Origin: Microbulbifer guangxiensis
GTDB lineage: Bacteria; Pseudomonadota; Gammaproteobacteria; Pseudomonadales; Cellvibrionaceae
Length of the DNA: 64,000 nt
NCBI RefSeq assembly: GCF_021729075.1
Contig: NZ_JAJSAQ010000006.1
Coordinates: 1 to 64,000 of the forward strand
Direction of reading: 5' to 3'
Shown: in pieces, positions 28,080 through 37,763 of the stretch
How the letters are laid out: every line of letters begins with the position of its first letter
How positions within the stretch are numbered: the stretch's first letter is position 1
Program-made: the position numbers and the translations under genes
The notes under the pieces: model-generated
What the model was told of the DNA's origin: nothing
Databases searched by the model: none
Seen by the model: only the letters and a program-made list of their open reading frames with translations

Positions 28080-29456
28080 ATGTTTGTCGAATCCATCAAG
28101 TCGCCCGGACTCGCCCAGCTCTCCTACCTGATCGGCGATGGCAGTGAAGCCGCCGTCATCGATCCCCGCCGCGACTGTGAAATTTACGCCCAGATGGCGC
28201 GGGAGCGCGGCTGCCGGATCACCCATATCTTTGAGACCCACCGCAACGAGGACCTGATCTCCGGCGCGCCGATCCTGGCCGAACTCACCGGTGCCGCGGT
28301 GCACCACGGTCCCAATCCCGCCGGCGAAGTCACCTACGCTGATACCGTGCGCGAGGGCGACGAGTTCAGCTTCGGCTCGATGCAGCTGAAAGTGCTGGAA
28401 ACACCCGGTCATACCGATGACAGCCTCTCTTTTGCCATTTATGACGGGGACTTCGGCGACCAGGCCATCGGTGTTTTCACCGGCGATGCCCTGTTCGTCG
28501 GCGATGTCGGTCGCACGGATTTTTATCCGGATCGCAGCGAGGAGGTGGCCGGTCTGCTCTACGACAGCCTGCAGAAAATCCTCTCCCTGGGTGACCAGGC
28601 CATTCTCTACCCGGCCCATGGGGCCGGTTCGGTCTGCGGCGACAATATGGCCGACCGGGACTTTTCCACCCTCGGTTACGAGCGGGCCAACAATCCCATG
28701 CTGCAGATCGAAACCCGGGAAAAATTTGTCGCCAGGAAAGTGGCCGAGCACCACGAACAACCACCCTATTTCCGCCATATGGAGCAACTCAACCTGGATG
28801 GCAGTGCCCCGGCGGCCCGGGTAGTAACGCCGCAGGTGCTGGATGCCGATGACGTCTACCGGCTGCTGGAAAAAGCGGAAGTACTCGACGTGCGCGGCGT
28901 CAGCGCCTACCAGGGCGCCCACTTACCGGGCAGCCTCGCCATCCCCTGCGACATGATCCCCGCATTTGCCGGCTGGTACCTGGATGCAACGGATGAAATC
29001 ATATTGGTCGCCGACAGTGCCGCGCAGGCAGAATCAGCGGCCCGCCACCTGGCCCGTATTGGTTTCGACCGGGTTCTGGGTTTCACGAATACCGCCCTGC
29101 CCGGCTGGGCCGCCGGCGGTCGACCGTTCAGCAACGTGCCCGTGGTGGATGTGGAAACCGTGAAAACCCGGGTGGAAGGCAATAAGGACGGCTGGCAGCT
29201 GCTGGATGTGCGCGGCGTGAAAGAAGTCGATGGGGGGATTATTCCAGGTGCTCAGTGTGTTTACGTGGGGCACCTGCCGGATCAACTGGAAAAGCTGTCG
29301 CAGAATACGCACTACACCGTCATGTGCGCCAGCGGCGCCCGCGCCACGATCGCTGCCTCCATCCTGCGGCGGAGCGGTTTTGACAACGTCGATATCTTTC
29401 TCGGTTCCATGGGAGCCTGGAAGGCCGGAGGCCATGACGTGGTCGCACGGAATTGA
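28080..29456 (+). CDS. Metallo-beta-lactamase fold protein fused to two rhodanese domains
   Basis: A 458-residue fusion. The N-terminal ~250 residues are a metallo-beta-lactamase fold of the persulfide-dioxygenase-like group, with GHTDDS, GDALFVGDVGRTD and YPAHGAGS motifs. The first metal motif, usually HxHxDH, is THRNEDLISG (His54, Asn56, Asp58, Leu59). Two rhodanese domains follow (about 265-345 and 360-455). The second keeps its catalytic Cys (MCASGARA); the first has lost it (LVADSAAQ). Fusions of this type handle persulfides and sulfane sulfur. A GAGGA ribosome site precedes the ATG. It lies alone between the RND permease and a haem protein gene. Confidence 0.85.
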   Translation: MFVESIKSPGLAQLSYLIGDGSEAAVIDPRRDCEIYAQMARERGCRITHIFETHRNEDLISGAPILAELTGAAVHHGPNPAGEVTYADTVREGDEFSFGSMQLKVLETPGHTDDSLSFAIYDGDFGDQAIGVFTGDALFVGDVGRTDFYPDRSEEVAGLLYDSLQKILSLGDQAILYPAHGAGSVCGDNMADRDFSTLGYERANNPMLQIETREKFVARKVAEHHEQPPYFRHMEQLNLDGSAPAARVVTPQVLDADDVYRLLEKAEVLDVRGVSAYQGAHLPGSLAIPCDMIPAFAGWYLDATDEIILVADSAAQAESAARHLARIGFDRVLGFTNTALPGWAAGGRPFSNVPVVDVETVKTRVEGNKDGWQLLDVRGVKEVDGGIIPGAQCVYVGHLPDQLEKLSQNTHYTVMCASGARATIAASILRRSGFDNVDIFLGSMGAWKAGGHDVVARN

Positions 29457-29514
29457 AGCGATTGGCTGACAGCCGTCACCGGCCAAAAAACCATTGAACC
29501 AGGCACGTGTACCA

Positions 29515-30090
29515 ATGAAGCACCTCAAACTGTTTGCCCTTCTCCTGCCGGCGGCCGCGGGCGTCACCTGGGCTGCGCAACCGGATGACAGCATCCAGCA
29601 GGCGCGCCTGGCGGCAGCAGCCCTGGGCAAGACACTGAAACAGGAGCTGGTCTCGGCCATGCAGCAAGGAGGCCCCGTTGAGGCCATCGCAGTGTGCAAC
29701 CTGAAGGCCATGCCGCTGGCAGCACAGGTTTCCGCAGAATCCGGCTGGCAGGTGGGCCGGACCAGCCTGAGGGTTCGAAACCCGGCCAACACGCCAGATG
29801 ACTGGGAGCGCGCGCAGCTTGAGAAATTCCAGGCTGAACTGGATGCAGGGGAAGACCTGGCCTCTCTCGAGGCGACCACAACCGAAACCCGCAACGGGCA
29901 AAGGATCCAGCGTTATATGAAGGCCATCCCGGTGGAGGGACCATGCCTGGCCTGCCACGGCAGCGCGCTCGCCCCACCCGTACGAACGAAACTGGATGCA
30001 CTGTATCCCGATGACCAGGCCCGGGGATATCAGCTCGGCGAATTGCGCGGCGCTTTCACGCTGGAAAAAACCCTGTCTCCTGATAACTGA
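29515..30090 (+). CDS. DUF3365 (Tll0287-like) haem-binding periplasmic protein
   Basis: A 191-residue protein with a signal peptide (LKLFALLLPAAAGVTWA/AQ). A single c-type haem motif CLACH is present near residue 146, in the context EGPCLACHGS, typical of DUF3365. These proteins resemble sensor-type or redox c-type haem domains of the periplasm; their roles are mostly unknown. The ATG at 29515 starts the signal peptide; an upstream in-frame start at 29494 would add seven residues before it. The position next to the persulfide-type gene may hint at redox sensing, but this is inference. Confidence 0.85.
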   Translation: MKHLKLFALLLPAAAGVTWAAQPDDSIQQARLAAAALGKTLKQELVSAMQQGGPVEAIAVCNLKAMPLAAQVSAESGWQVGRTSLRVRNPANTPDDWERAQLEKFQAELDAGEDLASLEATTTETRNGQRIQRYMKAIPVEGPCLACHGSALAPPVRTKLDALYPDDQARGYQLGELRGAFTLEKTLSPDN

Positions 30091-30169
30091 CAACGGCCAA
30101 AACCCGATTTGCGCCAGATGCCCCCCGGCACAGTAGAATGGTGACCCGGTTTCACAGACACGTCCTCTT

Positions 30170-30772
30170 ATGCCCCAGGAATTTACCAGCTTGCAGCAGA
30201 TGCTGGATCATATCGGCCGGGAAGCCGCCTCGCAGGAGCGGGTCACACTGGACCTGGTCATCCGGGCAGTGGGCAGGCGTTCGTTTGCACCGCTGCTGTT
30301 GCTCGTCGGATTGATTCTTTTCTCGCCCCTGAGCGGCATTCCTGGCGTGCCCACCATCATGGCCATCCTGGTGTTGCTGGTGGCAGTGCAGCTGTTGCTG
30401 GGGCGCCAGTATTTCTGGTTACCGCAGTGGCTGCTGCGGCGCTCCATTTCGGAGAAAAGCCTGCAGCGGGCATTGCACTTCCTGCAGCGACCGGCACAGT
30501 GGAGTGACCGCTGGCTGCGCCCCCGCTTCCGTTTGCTGGTGCATCGCACCGGTACTTATCTGATTGCCGCGATCTGTGTCGTTATTGCGCTGGCACTGCC
30601 GGTGATGGAAGTGGTGCCCTTCTCCGCCTCGCTGGCGGGTGTGGCACTCACCGCTTTCGGCCTGGCGCTGGTGGCCCACGACGGGTTACTGGCCATCATT
30701 GCGTTCGTGCTCACCGGCCTTACCGCCGGCCTGATCCTGTTCAGCCTGCTCTCAGGGTATTTTGCGGCTTGA
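30170..30772 (+). CDS. ExoD family exopolysaccharide synthesis protein
   Basis: A 200-residue membrane protein that fits ExoD: an N-terminal amphipathic part (SLQQMLDHIGREAASQERVTLDLVIRAVGRRSFAPLLLLVGLILFSPLSGIPGVPTIMA), the conserved SPLSGIPG loop, and about four to five membrane segments. ExoD is needed for normal exopolysaccharide production in rhizobia, but its biochemical function is not known. The last 32 bases overlap the end of the convergent CPBP protease gene. No polysaccharide genes lie near it. Confidence 0.85.
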   Translation: MPQEFTSLQQMLDHIGREAASQERVTLDLVIRAVGRRSFAPLLLLVGLILFSPLSGIPGVPTIMAILVLLVAVQLLLGRQYFWLPQWLLRRSISEKSLQRALHFLQRPAQWSDRWLRPRFRLLVHRTGTYLIAAICVVIALALPVMEVVPFSASLAGVALTAFGLALVAHDGLLAIIAFVLTGLTAGLILFSLLSGYFAA

Positions 30773-31349
30773 TACCCAGCAGGTGTGGATACCGGGCCAG
30801 CATCCCGATTGCCAGCAGGTCGTACAGGCCGTGCCAGACGATCACGCCCAGCATGCTGCCGGTCGACCAGTAAAACCAGCCCAATAACAGGCCCATGATG
30901 AGTGTCACGGTGAAATACAGCACCGAGGCAAAATGCAGCAGGGCAAACAGCACCGAGGCGGCGAACAGGCCCCACAGGGGGCTGACGGTCTCCATCAGCC
31001 AGCTCTGCAGGAAAACCCTGAAGAACAGTTCCTCACAGATACCCGCGGCTGCCGCCACCACGGCGATTTTCGGCCAGGAGAAGTCCGCAAACAGGGGGTG
31101 CAGCATGACACACAGGCGACGCAGGGAAGCGCCGAGAGTTCCGGGCAACCGGGTCAGGAAAACCGCCAGGGCATAAGTCGCTACACCAGCGACAGCCCCG
31201 GTAAACACCCAGGTGACCTCACTGCCGCGCGGCAGCGGTAATTCGAATGTCAACAGCCAGAGTCCCAGCAGCCCGAGTAACAGTATCACTCCCTGGGACA
31301 GCAGGGCCACGCGGAAAATGTGCGCCGGTGTCATTGTTTTTTCGGACAA
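30741..31349 (-). CDS. CPBP family intramembrane glutamic endopeptidase
   Basis: A 202-residue membrane protein with about six helices. The CPBP (Abi, Rce1-like) motifs are visible: EELFFR (about 107-112), FALLHF (about 135-140) and a late His in VIVWHGLYDLL. These residues form the active site in Rce1-type proteases. Bacterial members cleave membrane substrates, and some serve bacteriocin immunity; the substrate here is unknown. It is convergent with exoD, overlapping 32 bases, and lies 29 bases downstream of the GDYxxLxY gene, so it may be the third gene of that operon. Confidence 0.85.
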   Translation of the reverse strand: MSEKTMTPAHIFRVALLSQGVILLLGLLGLWLLTFELPLPRGSEVTWVFTGAVAGVATYALAVFLTRLPGTLGASLRRLCVMLHPLFADFSWPKIAVVAAAAGICEELFFRVFLQSWLMETVSPLWGLFAASVLFALLHFASVLYFTVTLIMGLLLGWFYWSTGSMLGVIVWHGLYDLLAIGMLARYPHLLGIKPQNTLRAG

Positions 31350-31378
31350 AAGTATTCCCCATTCTGAATTGCTAAAGT

Positions 31379-31912
31379 TCAGTTTCGCTCTGGCAGCACC
31401 TCGGCCAACCGCGCCCTGCCGGACCCGGATACCCGCAGCACGGCCACGCCACCGTCGCGCAGCTCAGCCTCCAGTGCCAGCGCGCGCTCTTTGGGCGCAA
31501 AGAAAGCCTCGATGCCGTAGCGGATCCGGTAGACGTTGCCTTCGCTACGCCACCACTGGCCGCTGACCCGCCCCCGCAGGAAAACACCTTCGTCCGGTTT
31601 ATCCAGGCTGACGCCGGCATAACGATAAAGCCCGTTTTTTCCCGGCACCAGCCGCACATAGACCTCCTCACCATTGCGCAGGGGCCTGTCAGTGTCGAAC
31701 TGGTCCGCACCCAGTTCCGAGATCGCATATTGCAGGCGGGCATAGTTCCCGCGAAACAGCGAGCGGGGATCCACCGGTGTGGTCTCCATTTGGATCTCTT
31801 GCCCCGTCCACAGGGGGATCTGCGCCAGGACCACCATACCGAACAGGACCAGCGCCTGGAAAACGATGGCTGCAGCCAGTGCCAACAGCTGCCGGGCTGT
31901 ACGTTCGCTCAT
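31379..31912 (-). CDS. GDYxxLxY domain protein
   Basis: A 177-residue protein with one N-terminal membrane segment (about 8-30) and a periplasmic beta-rich part. The family motif appears as GNYARLQY (about 54-61), with Asn in place of the usual Asp. A second typical region is GKNGLYRYAGVSLDKPDEGVFLRGRV. Proteins of this family are usually encoded next to a DUF2157 membrane protein, as here; the start codon overlaps the DUF2157 stop by ATGA. The pair is thought to act together in the envelope, but its function is unknown. Confidence 0.85.
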   Translation of the reverse strand: MSERTARQLLALAAAIVFQALVLFGMVVLAQIPLWTGQEIQMETTPVDPRSLFRGNYARLQYAISELGADQFDTDRPLRNGEEVYVRLVPGKNGLYRYAGVSLDKPDEGVFLRGRVSGQWWRSEGNVYRIRYGIEAFFAPKERALALEAELRDGGVAVLRVSGSGRARLAEVLPERN

Positions 31913-33231
31913 GCCCCACCCTCCACTTTCGGATCACGCACCCGTTTCCAGAAGCGCGCCGCGAGCAGTAACAGCAATGCGAACAGGGTAAACAGCGCGG
32001 CGCCGCCGAGATAATCGCCGATCAGGTCGATATAGCGCAGGAATGCCGTGACCAGTATCGCCGTCACTCCGAGAAAGAAATAGTGTGAGATACCACTGCC
32101 GATACCGCGCACGATCAACCAGATGCCGGTGCCGAGCAGGGCGAAATTGGCCACCAGCTGGAAGGCGACCGCATGGCGGGGCTCGCCGTCGATAATGACC
32201 GCAAGCATCACGATGACCAGGGTGGCAAACAGCAGCGCAACGGAGGGCAGTCGCTGCGCGCGCCGGGCGAGCCACAGGCTTGCCGCGCCGAGCACAATCA
32301 GCATCAGCCACATGCCGAGCTGGTGCGGCCATTCGTAGTCCAGCAGCGCTCGCCACGGGCGGGCAAAACTCATCACCAGCATCAGTACCAGGGCAAAGCG
32401 CAGGCTCCAGATGGAGAGCAAAGCCGCGTAGTCCCGCGGCTTTGAATCCGGTCGCCTGGACAGCCAGTGGCTGAATGCAAACAGCAGCAGGAACAGGCCC
32501 GCGGCCACTACCAGGTTCTCGCCATGCATGTCGAACAGCAAGCCGCCTCTACCGTCATCCCACAGCCACGACAGCGCGTATTCCAGCCATAGTCCGACAC
32601 TGCCCACCGCCACCAGCAACAGCAGCGCACTCTGCGGACCGCGCCAGAGGATGTAGCCAGACACCAGGAAGAACAGCGGGAACAGAGCCGGCAGGTAGCC
32701 GGTGAATACCTCGAGGAGAAACCACACCAGGGCCAGCAGGTTGGCCTGCAGCGCCAACCAGGGATTGCGGGTAATCAGGGCAAATGGCAGGCAGCCCAGC
32801 GCCCACCAGAAGATGCCATCCGGCATGTGCTCGCCCAGGTGGTAGATCTGGGCAATGAGGATGATCGAAGCCCCGAAAAACAGGTTCCCGAGCAACATGA
32901 GCCCGATACCGGCACTGCGGTCACTGCGAAGGTAGCGGTGGACTGCCAGCCCATGGGTGCCCAGGGTGAGCAGTACCAGCCCACCCATGCGCAGCCATCG
33001 GGGAATATCATCCCAGTTGGCCCCTAACAGGGTGATCAGTGCCAGTCCGAGGAACAGGTAGGCGAGTCCCACCAGTACGGTGTAACCCTGGGCGCGGCTG
33101 TTGGCGGCGTGGTAGTCCGCCCCGTAACGGCGGCAGATGCCCTCGGCCTGCGTCTCGCTGACCAGGCCCTCCTCGACCCATTCAGCCGCCTCCCGCGCCA
33201 GCTCTCCTTTCAGTAAGCGAATCAGTCGCAT
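31909..33231 (-). CDS. DUF2157 polytopic membrane protein
   Basis: A 440-residue inner-membrane protein. The N-terminal ~60 residues (LREAAEWVEEGLVSETQAEGICRRYGADYH-like) form the DUF2157 helical domain, followed by about twelve membrane segments. The ATG at 33231 is chosen because AAGGGGA is just upstream and the conserved domain begins there; the frame is open for 26 more residues. It is the first gene of a unit with the GDYxxLxY protein and perhaps the CPBP protease. Function unknown; the consistent pairing in many proteobacteria suggests a complex. Confidence 0.85.
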   Translation of the reverse strand: MRLIRLLKGELAREAAEWVEEGLVSETQAEGICRRYGADYHAANSRAQGYTVLVGLAYLFLGLALITLLGANWDDIPRWLRMGGLVLLTLGTHGLAVHRYLRSDRSAGIGLMLLGNLFFGASIILIAQIYHLGEHMPDGIFWWALGCLPFALITRNPWLALQANLLALVWFLLEVFTGYLPALFPLFFLVSGYILWRGPQSALLLLVAVGSVGLWLEYALSWLWDDGRGGLLFDMHGENLVVAAGLFLLLFAFSHWLSRRPDSKPRDYAALLSIWSLRFALVLMLVMSFARPWRALLDYEWPHQLGMWLMLIVLGAASLWLARRAQRLPSVALLFATLVIVMLAVIIDGEPRHAVAFQLVANFALLGTGIWLIVRGIGSGISHYFFLGVTAILVTAFLRYIDLIGDYLGGAALFTLFALLLLLAARFWKRVRDPKVEGGA

Positions 33232-33486
33232 TCCCCTTCTCCCCCTTTGTTCGACCCCCTGTTTGGCAAGGGGCGGTTGCGAGCAGTATCCGTGCAGGTA
33301 CCGGTGCATGCAATCATGGGGCGCCCCTCACTCAGCGCCCCCCTACGCAGCTGTAACCCAGCCGGTTTGATAACCGCTCTCAATCGGCGCCATTAAAATA
33401 GATTATTTAAATTAATTATGGCCAACCAATAGTATTTCACCCGTACCAGACAGCAACGCAATTCATGCACAACAAGGAGCACTTCT

Positions 33487-34053
33487 ATGTCTCGTTATAT
33501 TGGCAGCGAAATCAAACCCTTCCAGGCCAAGGCTTACCAGTCCGGTGACTTCTTCGACGTCAGCGACGCCGACCTCAAGGGCAAGTGGTCCGTGGTGTTC
33601 TTCTACCCGGCGGATTTTACCTTCGTCTGCCCGACTGAACTCGGTGACCTGGCTGACAACTATGAGGAATTTCAGAAGCTGGGCGTGGAGATCTACTCCG
33701 TTTCCACCGATACCCACTTCACCCACAAGGCCTGGCACGACACCTCTGAAACCATCGGCAAGATCCAGTTCCCGATGATTGGCGACCCGACAGGCACCAT
33801 CACCCGCAACTTCGGTGTGATGATCGAGGAAGAAGGCATCGCGGACCGCGGCACCTTCGTCATCGACCCGGAAGGCCGTATCCAGATCGTCGAGATCAAT
33901 GCCGGCGGTATCGGCCGCGATGCCCAGGACCTGCTGCGCAAGATCAAGGCGGCACAGTATGTGGCTGCGCACCCCGGTGAAGTCTGCCCCGCCAAGTGGA
34001 AAGAAGGCGAAGAGACGCTGGCGCCTTCCCTGGACCTGGTCGGCAAGATCTAA
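33487..34053 (+). CDS. ahpC: Alkyl hydroperoxide reductase subunit C
   Basis: A 188-residue typical 2-Cys peroxiredoxin that reduces peroxides and peroxynitrite. The peroxidatic Cys is in [13 protein letters not shown] (about residue 47) and the resolving Cys in [10 protein letters not shown] (about 166). AAGGAG lies a few bases before the ATG. It is followed by a terminator-like hairpin and then by ahpF, which recycles it. An AT-rich stretch at about 33390-33440 is the likely promoter region; I looked for an OxyR site there and found no convincing one. Confidence 0.97.
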   Translation: MSRYIGSEIKPFQAKAYQSGDFFDVSDADLKGKWSVVFFYPADFTFVCPTELGDLADNYEEFQKLGVEIYSVSTDTHFTHKAWHDTSETIGKIQFPMIGDPTGTITRNFGVMIEEEGIADRGTFVIDPEGRIQIVEINAGGIGRDAQDLLRKIKAAQYVAAHPGEVCPAKWKEGEETLAPSLDLVGKI

Positions 34054-34083
34054 GCCGACACCGTCTCCCAAGACCATCCTTCT

Positions 34084-34110
34084 GGCCCACCCACGGGTGG
34101 GCCCTTTTTA
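34084..34110 (+). terminator. Attenuating terminator between ahpC and ahpF
   Basis: GGCCCACC (34084-34091) pairs with GGTGGGCC (34096-34103) around a 4-base loop and is followed by CTTTTTA. It would make ahpC mRNA more abundant than ahpF mRNA, with partial read-through feeding ahpF. Confidence 0.75.
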
Positions 34111-34137
34111 ACCCCCGAATACAGACAGGACACACCG

Positions 34138-35727
34138 ATGTTGGATGCAAACCTGAAGAAACAACTGGACACTTATCTGCAGAATATCGTCAATCCGATT
34201 GAGATCCGTGTGTCCAGCGACAACAGCCCCAAGTCTGCAGAGCTGGAATCCCTCGCAGACGAGATTGCCGGACTGTCACAAAAAATTGAAACCCGCCAGG
34301 GCAGTGCCAGGCGCACGCCGAGCATGGCCATCGCCCCGGCAGGGGAAGAGCCGCGGGTGAGCTTTGCCGGCATTCCCCTCGGCCACGAATTTACCTCCCT
34401 GGTGCTGGCACTGCTGCAGAGCGGCGGCCATCCGTCCAAGGCCGACCCGGCAGTTCTCGACCAGATTCGTGCACTCGAGGGCGAGTACCATTTCGAGACT
34501 TATATTTCGCTGTCATGTCAGAACTGCCCGGATGTGGTGCAGGCACTGAACCTGATGGCAACCCTGAACCCGAACATCACCCACGAGATGATCGACGGTG
34601 CCCTGTTCCAGCAAGAGGTGGAGCAACGCAGTGTGATGGCGGTGCCGACCGTCTACCTGAACGGCGAACACTTTTCTCAGGGACGCATGACGCTGCAGGA
34701 GATCGTCGACAAACTGGATACCGGTGCCGCAGAACGCAAAGCGGCCGAACTCAACGAGCGTGAGCCCTACGACATGCTGGTGGTTGGTGGCGGGCCCGCC
34801 GGTGCAGCGGCTGCCATCTACGCTGCACGCAAGGGTATCCGCACCGGACTGGTGGCCGAACGTTTTGGTGGCCAGGTCATGGATACCGTGGGTATCGAGA
34901 ACTTTATCTCCGTGCCCTACACCGAGGGCCCGAAACTCTCGGCGGGGCTGGAGCAGCACGTAAAAGAGTACGGTGTGGACATCATCACCGAGCAGCGCGC
35001 CGCCGCCATACTGCGCAACAGACTGATCGAGCTGGAACTGGAGAGCGGCGCTACACTGGCAAGCCGGGCCGTGGTACTCGCCACCGGTGCGCGCTGGCGC
35101 GAACTGGGCGTGCCCGGCGAGGCGGAATATCGCACCAGGGGCGTGGCTTACTGCCCTCACTGCGATGGCCCCTTCTTCAAGGGCAAGCATGTCGCGGTCA
35201 TCGGTGGCGGTAATTCCGGTATCGAGGCGGCCATCGACCTAGCCGGTATCGTCAAGCATGTCACCGTGCTGGAATTCGCCGATAGCCTGCGCGCAGACGA
35301 GGTACTGGTGCGCAAGGCCCGCTCCATGGGCAACGTGGATATCATCACCAATGCCCAGACCACCGAGATTCTCGGTGACGGCAAGCGAGTCACCGGTCTG
35401 CGCTACACCAACCGCGTGAGCGGAGACAGCATCGATGTGGAACTGGCCGGTGTGTTCGTGCAGATCGGACTGGTGCCGAACACCGAGTTCCTGAAGGAAA
35501 GTGCCATCGAGCTGAACCGCATGGGTGAGATCGTCATCGATGAGCGCGGTGCCACCTCCCTGCCCGGCGTCTTCGCCGCAGGCGATGCCACCACTGTGCC
35601 ATACAAGCAGATCGTCATCTCCATGGGGGCCGGCGCCACTGCGGCACTGGGGGCCTTCGACTACCTGATCCGCCACTCCGAAGACGTGGATCAGGAGCAG
35701 AAACCCGACCTGGCCAACATTGCCTGA
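34138..35727 (+). CDS. ahpF: Alkyl hydroperoxide reductase subunit F
   Basis: A 529-residue flavoprotein that passes electrons from NADH to AhpC. The N-terminal domain has two thioredoxin-like folds with a CQNC redox pair (about 125-128). The FAD-binding motif [17 protein letters not shown] follows at about 216, and the thioredoxin-reductase-like active site YCPHC is at about 340-344, with NAD-binding [15 protein letters not shown] after it. Full length for the family. A strong terminator follows at 35742-35777. Confidence 0.97.
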   Translation: MLDANLKKQLDTYLQNIVNPIEIRVSSDNSPKSAELESLADEIAGLSQKIETRQGSARRTPSMAIAPAGEEPRVSFAGIPLGHEFTSLVLALLQSGGHPSKADPAVLDQIRALEGEYHFETYISLSCQNCPDVVQALNLMATLNPNITHEMIDGALFQQEVEQRSVMAVPTVYLNGEHFSQGRMTLQEIVDKLDTGAAERKAAELNEREPYDMLVVGGGPAGAAAAIYAARKGIRTGLVAERFGGQVMDTVGIENFISVPYTEGPKLSAGLEQHVKEYGVDIITEQRAAAILRNRLIELELESGATLASRAVVLATGARWRELGVPGEAEYRTRGVAYCPHCDGPFFKGKHVAVIGGGNSGIEAAIDLAGIVKHVTVLEFADSLRADEVLVRKARSMGNVDIITNAQTTEILGDGKRVTGLRYTNRVSGDSIDVELAGVFVQIGLVPNTEFLKESAIELNRMGEIVIDERGATSLPGVFAAGDATTVPYKQIVISMGAGATAALGAFDYLIRHSEDVDQEQKPDLANIA

Positions 35728-35741
35728 TCGGCCTCCCCGAA

Positions 35742-35777
35742 ACCGCACCCGGCACTCTGCCGGGTGCGGTCTTTTAT
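35742..35777 (+). terminator. Intrinsic terminator after ahpF
   Basis: ACCGCACCCGGCA (35742-35754) and TGCCGGGTGCGGT (35758-35770) form a perfect 13-bp stem with a CTC loop, followed by CTTTTAT. Confidence 0.85.
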
Positions 35778-35854
35778 GTTGGAGAGACGCCCGCCCGTTT
35801 ATGCATTAGCATGCACCCATAACACCGATAACACTGCACGAACGGAGGTTATTC

Positions 35855-37243
35855 GTGACCCGCTTGTCCCTGATTCCCGCGTTTTTCCTGGCCCTGGCCT
35901 CTTCCGCTCCCGCCCTGTCCCAACCCGCCACCAACGCGGCACTGCTCGAGCAGATCCGGCAGGATGTCTCCCCACAGCGCATTGAAGACGATATCCGCAC
36001 ACTGGTGGGTTTCGGTACCCGACATACCCTGTCGGAGACCGACTCCGAAACCCGCGGCATCGGTGCAGCGCGGCGCTGGGTCTACGAGGAATTCCAGCGT
36101 ATCAGTGCCGCCTGTGGCGGCTGCCTGGAGGTCTCTTACCAGTCCGGCTTTGTCGAGGGGGAGAAACGGATTCCCGAGCGCACGGAAATCGTCAACGTGA
36201 TCGCCATCCAGCGCGGCACGGAGGATCCCGGCCGTTACGTGATCATGTCCGGCGACATCGATTCGCGGGTCTCAGATGTGATGGATTACACCTCCGACGC
36301 CCCGGGGGCCAATGACAATGCGTCCGGCCTCGCCGGTGTTCTCGAGGCGGCGCGGGTGCTGAGCAAGCACAAGTTCGCCGGCTCCATCGCCTACGCCGCA
36401 CTCTCTGGCGAGGAACAGGGGCTGTTCGGTGGCAGGATCATGGCCGCCCAGGCCAAAGAGGACGGCTGGCGGATCACCGGTGTGCTCAACAATGACATGA
36501 TCGGCAATATCGAGGGCATCAACGGAGTGATCAACAACACCACCGCTCGGGTATTCATGGAAGGCACGCGTATGAATGAGACTGCGGGGGAAGCCCGTGC
36601 GCGTCGCTTTTACGGAGGCGAAGTGGACTCGCCCTCGCGCAACCTGGGCCGCTATGTGCACCGGATCGCCGAGGAGCATATCCCCAACCTCGACGTAATG
36701 ATGGTGTACCGCCTGGACCGCTTCGGTCGCGGCGGCCATCACCGGCCATTCAATGACCTGGGGTACCCCGGTGTTCGCATCATGGAAACCAACGAAAACT
36801 ACAACCGGCAACATCAGGACCTGCGCACCGAGAACGGCATCCGCTATGGTGATGTGATCGACGGGGTGAATTTCGATTATGCCGCCAAGCTGACCGGCCT
36901 CAACGCCCTGACCATGGCTGCCCTGTCCAGGGCGCCGGCTCCGCCGACGGACGTCACCATTGAGGGGGCAGTTTCTGCGGATACCACACTCAAGTGGAAA
37001 CAACCCACCACGAGCGGAGACAAGTCCCTGGCTGGCTACAGGCTCTATTGGCGCCTTACCAGCGACCCCACGTGGACCAACAGTCGCTACGTGGGCAAGA
37101 CCGACGAGTACACCCTCGAGAATATCGTGATCGACAACTACTTCTTCGGCGTTGCCGCGGTCAGTGACGATGGTTTTGAGAGCCCGGTCGTGTTTCCCGG
37201 CCCTGCGGGAGACTTTTATCCGCACCAGGAGAAGGCAGAATAA
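35855..37243 (+). CDS. Exported M28 family peptidase with C-terminal fibronectin-like domain
   Basis: A 462-residue exported protein with a signal peptide (LSLIPAFFLALASSAPALS). The M28 zinc-peptidase domain spans about 45-345: PGANDNASG supplies an Asp ligand, SGEEQGLFG the catalytic and metal-binding Glu residues, and LNNDMIGN a further Asp. The first ligand is usually His in a GHxD motif; here it reads SGDIDSRV, with Asp in its place. Residues about 365-450 look like a fibronectin type III fold (PTDVTIEG...LKWKQPTTSGDKSLAGYRLYWR). A GTG start is used, with GGAGG seven bases upstream. It probably cleaves peptides outside the cytoplasm. Confidence 0.85.
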   Translation: MTRLSLIPAFFLALASSAPALSQPATNAALLEQIRQDVSPQRIEDDIRTLVGFGTRHTLSETDSETRGIGAARRWVYEEFQRISAACGGCLEVSYQSGFVEGEKRIPERTEIVNVIAIQRGTEDPGRYVIMSGDIDSRVSDVMDYTSDAPGANDNASGLAGVLEAARVLSKHKFAGSIAYAALSGEEQGLFGGRIMAAQAKEDGWRITGVLNNDMIGNIEGINGVINNTTARVFMEGTRMNETAGEARARRFYGGEVDSPSRNLGRYVHRIAEEHIPNLDVMMVYRLDRFGRGGHHRPFNDLGYPGVRIMETNENYNRQHQDLRTENGIRYGDVIDGVNFDYAAKLTGLNALTMAALSRAPAPPTDVTIEGAVSADTTLKWKQPTTSGDKSLAGYRLYWRLTSDPTWTNSRYVGKTDEYTLENIVIDNYFFGVAAVSDDGFESPVVFPGPAGDFYPHQEKAE

Positions 37244-37314
37244 CGCCCTTCCGCTGCCATTCGGGCAGCCGGCGCGGGGCCTCCAATGCCCCGACGCCGG
37301 CGTCAAAAGATGTG

Positions 37315-37342
37315 TTGACTTATTGACCAGCCTCTATAGACT
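37315..37342 (+). promoter_or_regulatory. Candidate sigma-70 promoter for the cold-shock gene
   Basis: TTGACT at 37315-37320 and TAGACT at 37337-37342 are spaced by 16 bases; an alternative -10, TATAGA, gives a 14-base spacer. It would yield a 5' leader of about 145 bases before the cold-shock ORF, and long leaders are typical of cspA-type genes. Confidence 0.3.
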
Positions 37343-37492
37343 GGCTGCAGCTAGAAAATCAGCTCCTGTTGACCACTCCGGTTTCGAACTTTTATTCATA
37401 ATTTTCGTTCTGTAGCACCGCAATATCAGCCAATTTTCCGGCTTCCCCCGACTTCACGGGGCATCGACAATTTCTTTTTCAGGACTCAAATT

Positions 37493-37702
37493 ATGTCTAA
37501 TGCAGTTACCGGCACCGTCAAGTGGTTTGACGAATCCAAGGGCTTCGGCTTCATCGAGCAGCAATCCGGCCCGGACGTGTTTGCCCACTACAGCGCTATC
37601 TCCCAGCCGGGCTTCAAGACCCTTCTTGAAGGCCAGAAGGTCGAGTTCAGCGTTGCCAAGGGCCCGAAAGGCCTGCAGGCCGAGAACATCACCATTCTCT
37701 GA
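37493..37702 (+). CDS. Cold-shock domain protein (CspA family)
   Basis: A 69-residue single cold-shock domain protein that binds single-stranded nucleic acids and melts RNA structure. The RNA-binding motifs are KGFGFIE (RNP1, about 18-24) and DVFAHYSAI (RNP2, about 32-40). The N-terminus, [12 protein letters not shown], is standard. It has an upstream gap of about 250 bases consistent with a long leader, and a strong terminator about 60 bases after the stop. Many such genes are not cold-induced, so its regulation is not certain. Confidence 0.95.
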   Translation: MSNAVTGTVKWFDESKGFGFIEQQSGPDVFAHYSAISQPGFKTLLEGQKVEFSVAKGPKGLQAENITIL

Positions 37703-37763
37703 ATGATGATCGGCTGCACATGCCCACGGGGCTGTGCAGCTGCATAAGCGCTCACAGCGCGTG

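Noticed and set aside
33390..33445. Possible OxyR site upstream of ahpC
   Set aside because: ATAG/CTAT half-sites with the right spacing could not be found; only an AT-rich stretch is supported.
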